Shown here: piece by piece, positions 9,061 through 16,524 of the stretch
Layout: the number at the start of each line of letters is the position of its first letter
Position numbering within the stretch: the stretch's first letter is position 1
Source: Bacillota bacterium
GTDB lineage: Bacteria; Bacillota; GCA-003054495; Carboxydocellales; JAJZSN01
NCBI GenBank assembly: GCA_021849745.1
Contig: JAJZSN010000015.1
Span: 1 to 44,782 of the forward strand
DNA: 44,782 nucleotides
Direction of reading: 5' to 3'
Notes under the pieces: generated by a model
Database searches by the model: none
Seen by the model: the letters and a program-made list of their open reading frames with translations, nothing else
What the model was told of the DNA's origin: nothing
Translations under genes and position numbers: made by a program

Positions 9061-9105
9061 CAAGCAAGGTGAGTTACTACGGTAAGTCGCCTTGCTTGCA
9101 TTTTC
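9061..9105 (+). terminator. Intrinsic terminator of the Tad/type VII operon
   Basis: A 12-bp stem, CAAGCAAGGTGA (9061-9072) with TCGCCTTGCTTG (9087-9098, one G-U pair), is followed by CATTTTC. It begins 7 bases after the last WXG100 stop. Confidence 0.85.
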
Positions 9106-9138
9106 AAAGATTTTAATATTAATATGGGAGATTATTAA

Positions 9139-9207
9139 ATGGATAAAGTAAAAAGTTTTTTTATGATATTTCCGGGTTTTAAGAGTCTAACAACTTGGAA
9201 AATGTAA
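9139..9207 (+). CDS. Possible 22-residue peptide ORF
   Basis: ATG 9139 is preceded by GGGAG at 9126-9130 with normal spacing and opens a 22-codon frame rich in Phe, Lys and Met (MDKVKSFFMIFPGF at the start). It lies between the terminator of the secretion operon and the lspA promoter. There is no clear promoter and no recognised family, so it may be chance; it is also possible that it is the remains of a longer gene. Confidence 0.15.
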   Translation: MDKVKSFFMIFPGFKSLTTWKM

Positions 9208-9229
9208 ATTTTATTTATTCCCTCACATA

Positions 9230-9238
9230 TGCTATAAT
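9230..9238 (+). promoter_or_regulatory. Extended -10 promoter of lspA-rluD
   Basis: TATAAT at 9233-9238 is directly preceded by TGC, giving an extended -10 element (TGnTATAAT). The -35 position, about 9210-9215 (TTTATT), is weak, as is often the case with extended -10 promoters. Transcription would begin near 9245, about 23 bases before the lspA start. Confidence 0.65.
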
Positions 9239-9267
9239 ACTTGTAGTAAATTTACGGAGGGATTTCT

Positions 9268-9714
9268 TTGTATCTATTACTTGTGGCCCTTGGGGTTTTA
9301 ATCCTGGATCAGGGTACTAAATACGCAGTACTATCAGGGATGATAGAGGGGGATTCTTATCCTATCATTGAAAATGTTTTCCATCTTACCTTTGTCCGCA
9401 ATCCCGGAGCAGCTTTTGGTATGATGCCTAACAAAACATATTTTTTTATCAGCGTTAGTTTAGTGGTTTTAGCGGGGATAATATATTATTACCGGACTAT
9501 TCCCAAGGAACAGAAGTGGTTGCGTATAGCCATGGGCCTTGTGGCAGGTGGTGCCGTGGGCAATCTCATCGATCGGGTGAGGTTTGGTCATGTGGTTGAT
9601 TTTTTTGATTTCCGGGTTTGGCCGGTTTTCAATATCGCCGATTCGGCTATTGTGGTGGCTGTGGCCATTATTTTTCTGTACCTAATAAGAGAGGGTAAAA
9701 ATGAAAGAAGTTAA
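9268..9714 (+). CDS. lspA: Lipoprotein signal peptidase (signal peptidase II)
   Basis: LspA removes signal peptides from diacylated prolipoproteins at the outer face of the cytoplasmic membrane. The 148-residue protein has four hydrophobic segments and the family motifs: LDQGTK with D14, RNPGAAFG around 44-51, GNLIDR around 98-103, then VVDFFDF with D111 and FNIADSA with D125, the expected aspartyl dyad. The start is TTG 9268, 7 bases after GGAGGG. Its end overlaps the rluD start by 14 bases, a conserved pairing in Firmicutes. Confidence 0.96.
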   Translation: MYLLLVALGVLILDQGTKYAVLSGMIEGDSYPIIENVFHLTFVRNPGAAFGMMPNKTYFFISVSLVVLAGIIYYYRTIPKEQKWLRIAMGLVAGGAVGNLIDRVRFGHVVDFFDFRVWPVFNIADSAIVVAVAIIFLYLIREGKNERS

Positions 9715-10678
9715 GGAAGAAGATATTTTCGAAGAAGACCTTGAAGAAGTTGTAGAAGGTGAGCAGTTAGATTTTGCCGTGCCACCGGAGTCAGTGGGTA
9801 GCAGGGTAGATGTTTTTTTGAGTCAGGTTCAATTCCAAGCAACTCGTTCTTATTTACAGAAATTAATCGGGGATGGTTTGGTTACCGTTAACGGACTGGA
9901 GATTAAAGCCAATTACAAGCTAAAAGCCGGGGATACGGTAAATTTATTCCTGCCTCAACCCCAGGAATTGAAAGTAGAGCCGGAACAAATTCCTTTAGAG
10001 GTTTTATATGAAGATAGTGATGTTATTGTAATAAATAAACCCCGGAGAATGGTGGTACATCCAGCGGCAGGTAACTATTCGGGAACCCTGGTTAACGCCC
10101 TCCTTTGGCACTGCAAGGATCTATCCGGGATTAATGGAGTGATGCGTCCAGGGATAGTCCATAGATTGGATAAGGATACCTCCGGAGTAATAATGGCCGC
10201 CAAGAACGACGCCGCCCACTTATGTCTGGCGGAACAGATTAAGGACCGCACGGTGACCAGAAGATACATGGCCCTAGTTCACGGCAACCTCCCCGAACCA
10301 GGAGGCATAGTAGATGCCCCCATTGGCCGGGATCCCAAAGACCGTCAGCGAATGGCGGTAGTGGTTAAGAACGGCAAACCAGCAGTAACCCATTACAAAG
10401 TTTTAGAACGCTTCGGTGATTATACCTTTGTAGAGTGCAGACTTGAGACCGGCCGGACCCATCAAATCAGAGTCCACATGGCCTACCTGGGCCACCCCGT
10501 GGTATGCGACCCTAAATACGGCCCGAAAAAACCCCACTTTTCATTGGAGGGTCAAGCTCTGCATGCGGCAGTGTTGGGGTTCAACCACCCTTCATCAGGG
10601 GAATACCTGGAGTTTTCTGCCCCATTGCCGGAAGAGATGGAACGAGTGTTGAAAGGCTTGCGGGGGAAAAGCTTATAA
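9701..10678 (+). CDS. rluD: Large-subunit rRNA pseudouridine synthase, RluD family
   Basis: The 325-residue protein has an acidic N-terminal leader of about 25 residues, an S4 RNA-binding domain (about 32-90, GSRVDVFLSQV...LVTVNG) and a pseudouridine synthase domain. The catalytic motif HRLDKDTSG is at 154-162 with D157 as nucleophile, and ETGRTHQIRVH lies further on. RluD-type enzymes modify uridines in 23S rRNA helix 69. The exact target cannot be proven from sequence. The start overlaps lspA, indicating coupled translation. Confidence 0.92.
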   Translation: MKEVKEEDIFEEDLEEVVEGEQLDFAVPPESVGSRVDVFLSQVQFQATRSYLQKLIGDGLVTVNGLEIKANYKLKAGDTVNLFLPQPQELKVEPEQIPLEVLYEDSDVIVINKPRRMVVHPAAGNYSGTLVNALLWHCKDLSGINGVMRPGIVHRLDKDTSGVIMAAKNDAAHLCLAEQIKDRTVTRRYMALVHGNLPEPGGIVDAPIGRDPKDRQRMAVVVKNGKPAVTHYKVLERFGDYTFVECRLETGRTHQIRVHMAYLGHPVVCDPKYGPKKPHFSLEGQALHAAVLGFNHPSSGEYLEFSAPLPEEMERVLKGLRGKSL

Positions 10679-10726
10679 GGATACTTTGCGGTCAGGGGTT
10701 AGGTTTTAGGGGTAAGGGATAGGTAG

Positions 10727-10800
10727 GTTCATAGTTCATAGTTCATAGTTGGAAGGGTTAAGTTCAGGTGAAAAATTTAAAGCTGATAGCTGATAGCTGA
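10727..10800 (+). repeat. Heptamer-type repeats downstream of rluD
   Basis: GGTTCATAG is followed by two further copies of TTCATAG (10727-10753); after a short spacer comes a threefold AGCTGATAG/AGCTGAT run (about 10779-10799). The 7-nt period and the TAG core recur in other intergenic gaps of this window. Bases 10679-10726 hold further GGTTAGG-like short repeats; no gene was seen in them. Confidence 0.7.
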
Positions 10801-10831
10801 CCCAGGGAAATGCTCATAAGCTATCATGCAT

Positions 10832-11011
10832 AAGGTTGGGGGTTTTTGCGGAGTAACTTTTCACCAGCGTGCGATAGACAGCCCGTCGAATGCCGAGACA
10901 CTACCCTAAAAGGGCGTAAAGGTGCAGAAACCTCTCATTTAAGACGGCGGGGAACAATAATGGTAGCTCACATGAAGCCTGAAAAGTTACGGAGCAAATA
11001 CCCCCAACCTT
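10832..11011 (+). ncRNA. Structured repeat element, copy 1 (unidentified RNA or non-autonomous mobile element)
   Basis: The ends form a long imperfect stem: GGTTGGGGG at 10834-10842 pairs with CCCCCAACC at 11001-11009, continuing through TTTGC/GCAAA, a symmetric GGA/GGA internal loop and GTAACTTTTCA/TGAAAAGTTAC. The inside contains small hairpins such as CCCTAAAAGGG. A second copy at 16318-16494 is closely similar along its whole length. A stem pair is C-G here (TTTGC/GCAAA) and U-A there (TTTGT/ACAAA), a compensatory change, arguing that the folded RNA matters. It contains no convincing protein gene. A 74-codon frame at 10846-11070 runs through it but is not conserved in copy 2. It resembles no RNA I can name with confidence. 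Confidence 0.6.
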
Positions 11012-11075
11012 CCTGCCACAAGTTGACCCTAAAGAAGTCAGAAAACTTCAACTTTCAAAAACCCCATTGACTACT

Positions 11076-11104
11076 TTGTCACATTTTGTTAAACTATATC
11101 TAAT
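11076..11104 (+). promoter_or_regulatory. Pyrimidine operon promoter
   Basis: TTGTCA (11076-11081), a 17-bp spacer, and TCTAAT (11099-11104) each match the SigA consensus in five of six positions. The start would fall near 11111, just before the first PyrR site. An alternative TTGACT at 11067 with TAAACT at 11090 is weaker. Confidence 0.65.
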
Positions 11105-11110
11105 GACAAG

Positions 11111-11213
11111 CCCCTTTAAATTAGTCCTGTGAGACTAGTAAGGCAACATATATTTCTTGATTTAGGAGAAACTATGCCTGCTTGCTGGTCTTACCTGTGA
11201 GCGGGCATTTTTT
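11111..11213 (+). promoter_or_regulatory. PyrR-dependent attenuator 1 (5' leader of pyrR)
   Basis: The PyrR-binding anti-antiterminator core GTCCTGTGAGACTAGTAAGG lies at 11124-11143. It is followed by a terminator hairpin, ATGCCTGCTT with GAGCGGGCAT (about 11174-11207), and a run of T. In this known mechanism, PyrR with UMP stabilises the binding loop so that the terminator can form; low UMP allows the antiterminator. Confidence 0.88.
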
Positions 11214-11233
11214 ATGGGGTATGCTCAAGGGTT

Positions 11234-11268
11234 AGGTTCGTTGTTCGTAGTTCATAGCTCGTAGTTTA
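11234..11268 (+). repeat. Heptamer-type repeats before pyrR
   Basis: A series of degenerate 7-mers of the form GTTCGTAG/TTCATAG/CTCGTAG occupies the space between attenuator 1 and the pyrR SD. They share the TAG core and 7-nt spacing with those at 10727 and 20850. Confidence 0.6.
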
Positions 11269-11305
11269 TCTGGGCTGGATTATCTGGCTTGCGAGGAGGG
11301 TTTAA

Positions 11306-11860
<555 letters not shown>

Positions 11861-11865
11861 TCCCC

Positions 11866-11964
11866 TTTAAGCCGGTCCCGTGAGGCTGGCAAGGGTATGG
11901 GACAGCCACAGCATCATGTGACTGTAACCTCCTTGCGGCTTGTTGGCTAACAGGAGGTTTTTTT
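11866..11964 (+). promoter_or_regulatory. PyrR-dependent attenuator 2 (pyrR-permease gap)
   Basis: The PyrR site GTCCCGTGAGGCTGGCAAGG lies at 11875-11894, aligned base for base with those of attenuators 1 and 3. The terminator is AACCTCCT (11926-11933) with AGGAGGTT (about 11952-11959) followed by seven T. It starts a few bases after the pyrR stop. Confidence 0.9.
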
Positions 11965-12034
11965 AATAGCTCGTAGCTGGTAGCTAAAAGTAGAAAATCG
12001 GCTACCAACCATAAGCTATCATCTATCAGCTAAA
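11965..12034 (+). repeat. Inverted heptamer-type repeats before the permease gene
   Basis: TAGCTCGTAGCTGGTAGCTA (about 11967-11986) faces complementary units GCTACCAACC and AGCTATCATCTATCAGCTA (about 12001-12031). Transcribed, they would form a hairpin between the attenuator terminator and the SD GAGGAGG of the permease. Confidence 0.6.
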
Positions 12035-12050
12035 AAGAGGAGGCTAACCA

Positions 12051-13349
12051 ATGCAAAAATCATTTGACATCAATGAGAAACCCCCACTTCTTCAGGCTCT
12101 GCCCCTGGCTTTCCAGCACGTTTTTGCCATGTTTGGTGCTACGGTGCTGGTACCTTTCCTCACCGGTTTGGATCCGGCGGTGGCTTTGTTCACTTCCGGT
12201 ATCGGTACTCTAATGTTTCACTTGATTACTAGAGGTAAGGTTCCCGCTTATCTTGGTTCATCCTTTGCCTTTATTCCGCCTTTGGCGGCTTATGTCAGCG
12301 GTGCTAACGACCTGCCCAGTGCCATGGGTGGTGCTTTTGTAGCCGGTCTGGTGTATGTACTGGTCTTCGGTTTGATAAAAGTTTTCGGTACCGGATTTAT
12401 TAAGCGGTTAGTACCCAGTGTGGTAGTTGGTCCGGTGGTTATGATTATCGGTTTGGCCCTTGCCGATGTTGCGGTTAAGGATATGGCTTCACCCCATTGG
12501 CCCACTGCAATCTTTACTCTGGTTATGGCCATAATTTTCAGTGTCTTTACTCGTGGCTTCTTTAAAGTAGTGCCCATTTTATTAGGAATTATATCCGGTT
12601 ATATTTTTGCGGCGGTTTTCCAGATGGTAGAGCCTTCCACCCAGATTATGCTTGGTCAAAATGCTGTACCTCTATTCAGTCTCGATGCAGTAAAAGCTTC
12701 CTTCCAGGCACAAAACTTTATGGGCTATCTCCATTTACCCCAGTTTGTAATTCCCAGTTTCAATTTTGCAGCTATTATGGCCATAGCCCCAATCGCTTTG
12801 GTAGCAATTATAGAAGATTTGGGCCATATCCTGGTTATCGGTAATATCACCAAGCGGGATTTGGTACAAGACCCTGGGTTTGACAACGTGCTTCTGGGTA
12901 ACGGTTTGGCTACTTCGGTCGCTGCACTCTTCGGCGGTCCTCCCAGTACCACCTATGGTGAGAACATCGGCGTAATCTCCATTACCAGAGTATACAGCTC
13001 TATGGTTATCCAAATTGCGGCGGTTATCGCCATCCTGCTAAGTTTCCTGAATCCGGTTCGGGCTCTCATAGGTTCCATTCCGGTGCCGGTAATGGGCGGT
13101 ATAGTTATCCTCCTCTTCGGAATGATTGCTGCCGCAGGGATAAGATCCATGATTGAAGCCAAAACAGACCTATCCAGCACCAGAAACTTAATTATTGCTT
13201 CCATTATCTTAATTCTTGGTGTAGGATTAAAGAATGTGGGATATGCTACCCTTGCAGGTATTGTATTAAACTTGATTCTTCCTCAGGATAAACCTGATGC
13301 AGATTATATCGCTACTCTAGAAGCGGATACCGTAGAAGAAACCAAGTAA
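12051..13349 (+). CDS. pyrP: Uracil permease (NCS2 family)
   Basis: The 432-residue protein is almost wholly hydrophobic with 12-14 membrane segments. It has the NCS2 signatures: an N-terminal [14 protein letters not shown], and later EDLGHI and [14 protein letters not shown], which carry the substrate-binding glutamate region. UraA/PyrP proteins import uracil with protons, feeding salvage. Its position between PyrR attenuators 2 and 3 is the Bacillus pyr operon order, so it should be repressed by high UMP. SD GAGGAGG lies 8 bases before ATG. Confidence 0.95.
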   Translation: MQKSFDINEKPPLLQALPLAFQHVFAMFGATVLVPFLTGLDPAVALFTSGIGTLMFHLITRGKVPAYLGSSFAFIPPLAAYVSGANDLPSAMGGAFVAGLVYVLVFGLIKVFGTGFIKRLVPSVVVGPVVMIIGLALADVAVKDMASPHWPTAIFTLVMAIIFSVFTRGFFKVVPILLGIISGYIFAAVFQMVEPSTQIMLGQNAVPLFSLDAVKASFQAQNFMGYLHLPQFVIPSFNFAAIMAIAPIALVAIIEDLGHILVIGNITKRDLVQDPGFDNVLLGNGLATSVAALFGGPPSTTYGENIGVISITRVYSSMVIQIAAVIAILLSFLNPVRALIGSIPVPVMGGIVILLFGMIAAAGIRSMIEAKTDLSSTRNLIIASIILILGVGLKNVGYATLAGIVLNLILPQDKPDADYIATLEADTVEETK

Positions 13350-13360
13350 ATATCCTCTCC

Positions 13361-13462
13361 TTTAAACAGTCCAGAGAGGCTGACAAGGAAATGTTACCGG
13401 GTAAAACTACCTCCGGTTAAACATGCCCTTCTGTCAGCTCGCTGACAGAAGGGCTTTTTGTT
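13361..13462 (+). promoter_or_regulatory. PyrR-dependent attenuator 3 (upstream of pyrB)
   Basis: The PyrR site GTCCAGAGAGGCTGACAAGG is at 13369-13388. The terminator is a perfect 14-bp stem, GCCCTTCTGTCAGC (13425-13438) with GCTGACAGAAGGGC (13441-13454), then TTTTTGTT. It lies almost 500 bases before pyrB, much further than usual, with a minus-strand gene in between. From 13463 to 13591 I see no feature. Confidence 0.9.
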
Positions 13463-13591
13463 AGGCCAAGGCACGAGTTGAAGATTAGTTTAAAAAAGTA
13501 CTTTGTCAATTCCTAATTAGATGAAAGCAGCTTTATGGGATTTGCCTTAAAGAGTAATTCTATTGAGGTGATAATGAGTTAAGGTTTTTTG

Positions 13592-13629
13592 TGCAAAAAT
13601 GACAAGATAGGGCACTGACGTACCCTATC
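13592..13629 (-). terminator. Terminator of the alanine-rich small gene
   Basis: Read on the minus strand, GATAGGG and CCCTATC (13606-13629) form a stem with a 10-base loop, followed by TTGTCATTTTT. It stands about 20 bases after the stop of the minus-strand gene. On the plus strand it has no T tail. Confidence 0.7.
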
Positions 13630-13647
13630 TCAGTCTCATATATACCT

Positions 13648-13809
13648 TTAACGAGCACCGGCTACGGCAGCAGCAGCGGCAGCACTTCCGGAAGCGGCAG
13701 CAGCAGCGGCTGAGGTATTACCACTTGCAGCAGCAGCGGCTGCAGCGGCGGCTGACAATCTTGCTTTTTTAGCAAAGAATTTAGCGTTATTCTTGTGGAG
13801 TTTAGACAT
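13648..13809 (-). CDS. Alanine-rich 53-residue protein, unknown
   Basis: Minus-strand ATG at 13809-13807 with SD AGGAGGT nine bases upstream, stop TAA at 13650-13648. The N-terminal 18 residues are basic and contain two Phe (MSKLHKNNAKFFAKKARL); the rest is three alanine runs of 9, 6 and 6 split by SGNTS and SGS, ending VAGAR. About half the residues are Ala. It has its own promoter (13855-13883) and terminator (13592-13629), so it is a real independent unit. I recognise no family. It might be a nucleic-acid-binding or spore small protein given the Lys/Ala composition, or a secreted helical peptide; both are guesses. It opposes the pyr operon. Confidence 0.75.
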   Translation of the reverse strand: MSKLHKNNAKFFAKKARLSAAAAAAAAASGNTSAAAAAASGSAAAAAAVAGAR

Positions 13810-13854
13810 ATATTTATTACCTCCTAAGTTATAGAATAAGAGCCTATTCCGTAT

Positions 13855-13883
13855 ATACTATGCTTACTGTTTTTTTTTGTGAA
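13855..13883 (-). promoter_or_regulatory. Promoter of the alanine-rich small gene
   Basis: On the minus strand, TTCACA (13883-13878), a 17-bp spacer beginning with an A tract, and TAGTAT (13860-13855). Transcription would begin near 13848, about 40 bases before the ATG. Confidence 0.55.
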
Positions 13884-13954
13884 TCGTATTTCTTAAAACA
13901 CCTTAGCGAGATTACTAAATTAATTTAAATTAAGTAAATCAAAGGAGGTCAACC

Positions 13955-14893
13955 ATGGGCCTGAAAAACAAAGACCTACTGGGCCTCAAGGACATCAGCA
14001 AAGAAGAAATCCAAATCATTCTGGACACTGCTGAACCTATGAAGGACGTCATCCAGCGGCCAATCAAAAAAGTCCCCACTTTACGGGGCCGCTCGGTAAT
14101 CAACCTCTTTTACGAGGCATCAACCCGCACCAGGACTTCCTTCGAACTGGCGGGTAAGTATCTGAGCGCTGATACCATCAACATCGCTACCTCTACCAGC
14201 AGTGTGGTCAAAGGTGAAACCCTCAAGGACACGGGCAAGACCATCGAAGTAATGGGGGCCGATGTGGTAATCATTCGACACCCGGTGGCCGGTGCGCCCC
14301 ACATGCTGGCCAAGCACCTGAAAGCGGCGGTTATCAACGCCGGTGACGGGGCCCATGAACATCCCACCCAGGGCCTCCTGGATATGTTCACCATCAGAGA
14401 AAAGAAAGGCCGTATCGAAGGCCTTAAGATTGCCATCCTGGGCGATGTTCTCCACAGCCGGGTGGCCCGGTCCAACATCTGGGGCTTGACCAAGATGGGA
14501 GCCGAAGTCCGAGTGGTGGGGCCATCCACTTTGATGCCGCCCGAGATTGAAAAGCTAGGGGTACAGGTTTTCCATCGGGTGGAAGAGGCTTTGGACGGAG
14601 TAGATGTAGTTAACGTATTGCGGATTCAACTGGAACGCCAGCAGAAAGGGTTGTTCCCCACCATTCGTGAGTACGCCAGACTTTTTGGTTTAAACAAAGA
14701 AAGACTTCAAGCGGCCCAGGCTGATGCCTTGGTGCTTCACCCAGGACCCATGAACAGAGGGGTAGAAATTTCCCCCGACATAGCCGACGGATTGCAGTCG
14801 GTGATTAATGAGCAGGTTACCAACGGGGTAGCCATTCGCATGGCTCTGTTATATTTGCTGACAGGAGGGACAACCAGTGAAACTTCTGATTAA
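13955..14893 (+). CDS. pyrB: Aspartate carbamoyltransferase, catalytic subunit
   Basis: PyrB condenses carbamoyl phosphate with aspartate, the first committed step of UMP synthesis. The 312-residue protein has the carbamoyl-phosphate motif STRTRTSFE (56-64), then [10 protein letters not shown] near 130 and [12 protein letters not shown] near the C-terminus. SD AAAGGAGG precedes ATG 13955. No pyrI regulatory subunit gene follows, as is usual in Firmicutes. The gene overlaps pyrC by 17 bases. It should be controlled by attenuator 3, though its leader crosses an oppositely directed gene. Confidence 0.97.
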   Translation: MGLKNKDLLGLKDISKEEIQIILDTAEPMKDVIQRPIKKVPTLRGRSVINLFYEASTRTRTSFELAGKYLSADTINIATSTSSVVKGETLKDTGKTIEVMGADVVIIRHPVAGAPHMLAKHLKAAVINAGDGAHEHPTQGLLDMFTIREKKGRIEGLKIAILGDVLHSRVARSNIWGLTKMGAEVRVVGPSTLMPPEIEKLGVQVFHRVEEALDGVDVVNVLRIQLERQQKGLFPTIREYARLFGLNKERLQAAQADALVLHPGPMNRGVEISPDIADGLQSVINEQVTNGVAIRMALLYLLTGGTTSETSD

Positions 14894-16166
14894 AGGCGGG
14901 CGCATCATCGACCCGGCCAATGGAAAGGATACCACCGGGGATATTCTGGTGGAAGATGGTAAGATTAAAGAAATAGGACAGAATATAGCGGCTCAAGCCG
15001 ATGATACCATAGATGCCACCGGCAAGTTGGTGGTACCGGGATTAATAGATATCCATGTTCATTTAAGAGAGCCCGGCCTGGAGGCCAAAGAAACCATCGC
15101 TACAGGCACTCGGGCCGCCGCCCGCGGAGGCTTCACTTCTGTGGCCTGCATGCCCAACACCAAGCCTGTGGCCGATAACCAGGCCATTATCGAGTTTATC
15201 AAAGTCCGGGCGGCTCAGACCGGGGTGGTCAACGTCTACCCCATCGGGGCCATCACCAAGGAATCCAAAGGCCAAGAACTAGCCGAAATAGGCGACATGA
15301 AGTCGGTAGGGGCAGTGGCCCTTTCCGATGACGGCCAGCCGGTAATGAACAGTGACGTAATGCGCCGGGCCATGGAATACGCCAAAATGTTCGACCTGCC
15401 CATTATTTCCCACAGCGAAGACAAAGACCTTGTAGCTGAAGGGGTCATGAACGAAGGCTACATGTCTACAGTCTTGGGCTTAAAGGGAATCAACCGGGCC
15501 GCAGAAGAGGTCATGGTAGCCAGGGACATCATCCTGTCCGAAATAACCGGCTGCCCAGTCCATATAGCCCATATCAGCACCGCCGGTTCAGTCCGGCTGG
15601 TCAAGGAAGCCAAGAACCGAGGCGTCAAGGTAACCGCCGAGGCCACCCCTCACCACTTCACCCTGACCGACCAAGCAGTGGAGGGCTATAACACTGCCAC
15701 TAAAGTCAACCCGCCCCTTAGAACAGCGGATGACGTGGCTGCCATCAAAGCCGGCCTGGCCGACGGCACCATAGATATCATCGCCACCGACCACGCCCCC
15801 CACACCCAAGAAGAAAAGGACGTAGAATACAACTACGCCCCCTTCGGCATGGTAGGCCTGGAAACAGTAGTGGGCCTCGTGTTTAAAGAACTAATAGAAC
15901 CGGGGATATTAACCCTACCGGAAGCCATAGCCAAACTAACAATAAACCCCGCCCGGCTTCTGAGGTTAGAAAAAGGCACCCTATCCCAAGGAGCCGATGC
16001 CGACATAACCATCATCGACCCCAATCACGAAGAAACGGTTATAGCCGAGGAACTAGCCAGCAAAGGCAAAAACACCCCCTTCACCGGCTGGAATCTGAAA
16101 GGCCTCCCGGTAGCCACCATAGTTGCGGGCAGGGTGGTTATGAAAGACAGGAAGCTATTGTGCTAG
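14877..16166 (+). CDS. pyrC: Dihydroorotase
   Basis: PyrC cyclises carbamoyl aspartate to dihydroorotate. The 429-residue protein starts at GTG 14877, five bases after ACAGGAGGG, inside the end of pyrB. It is a class I, zinc-dependent amidohydrolase: [10 protein letters not shown] with zinc ligands H60 and H62, a central HIAHIST, and ATDHAPHT with the catalytic aspartate near 305. Length and motifs are normal. Codons shift toward GC-rich synonyms compared with region 1. Confidence 0.97.
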   Translation: MKLLIKGGRIIDPANGKDTTGDILVEDGKIKEIGQNIAAQADDTIDATGKLVVPGLIDIHVHLREPGLEAKETIATGTRAAARGGFTSVACMPNTKPVADNQAIIEFIKVRAAQTGVVNVYPIGAITKESKGQELAEIGDMKSVGAVALSDDGQPVMNSDVMRRAMEYAKMFDLPIISHSEDKDLVAEGVMNEGYMSTVLGLKGINRAAEEVMVARDIILSEITGCPVHIAHISTAGSVRLVKEAKNRGVKVTAEATPHHFTLTDQAVEGYNTATKVNPPLRTADDVAAIKAGLADGTIDIIATDHAPHTQEEKDVEYNYAPFGMVGLETVVGLVFKELIEPGILTLPEAIAKLTINPARLLRLEKGTLSQGADADITIIDPNHEETVIAEELASKGKNTPFTGWNLKGLPVATIVAGRVVMKDRKLLC

Positions 16167-16317
16167 AGGTTCGAGGTTCGAAGTTCAATGTTTGTTGAAG
16201 CTGGAATTCAAGACCCGAGATGTAGACCCGAATAGCCATTGCACATGGCTGACAGGGCATTTTTGAACGACTTATATAGAATAGCTCACGGATGTTATGG
16301 TTTTACATGCATGCATA
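16167..16317 (+). other. Non-coding gap between pyrC and structured element 2
   Basis: It begins with GGTTCGAGGTTCGAAGTTCAA (heptamer-type, about 16171-16191). AGCCATTGCACATGGCT near 16222-16238 can form a short hairpin. The segment ends in TTTTACATGCATGCATAGG (16302-16320), whose reverse complement occurs at 16016+5000 (21016-21034). No gene was seen. Confidence 0.5.
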
Positions 16318-16494
16318 GGTTGGGGGTATTTGTGGAGTAACTTTTCATAAGCGTCCGATAGACAGCCCGTCGGATGCCGAGACACTACCCTAAAAGGGCG
16401 TAAAGGAGCACCCACCTCTCACTCATAACGTAGTAGAACAACAATGGTAGCTCGCTTGAAGCCTGAAAAGTTACGGAACAAATACCCCCAACCT
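16318..16494 (+). ncRNA. Structured repeat element, copy 2 (upstream of carA)
   Basis: Same orientation and nearly the same sequence as the copy at 10832-11011. The terminal stem is GGTTGGGGGTATTTGT (from 16319) against ACAAATACCCCCAACC (to 16493), a GGA/GGA internal loop, then GTAACTTTTCA/TGAAAAGTTAC. Differences from copy 1 in this stem keep or improve pairing: C-G becomes U-A, and a T-T mismatch becomes a pair. An inner hairpin TCCGA/TCGGA is perfect here. It ends about 15 bases before the SD of carA, so it would be part of the carA leader if the operon is read through. Confidence 0.62.
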
Positions 16495-16524
16495 CCCCAC
16501 CAGACTTAACAGGGAGGTAAAAAA

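Noticed and set aside
10832..11011. Element copies as ordinary MITEs with terminal inverted repeats only
   Set aside because: Not excluded, but the internal GGA/GGA loop, the compensatory change and the conserved interior favour a folded RNA; no target-site duplication was clear.
10846..11070. 74-codon plus-strand open frame in structured element 1
   Set aside because: It crosses the inverted-repeat stem, has no SD, and the frame is not kept in copy 2.
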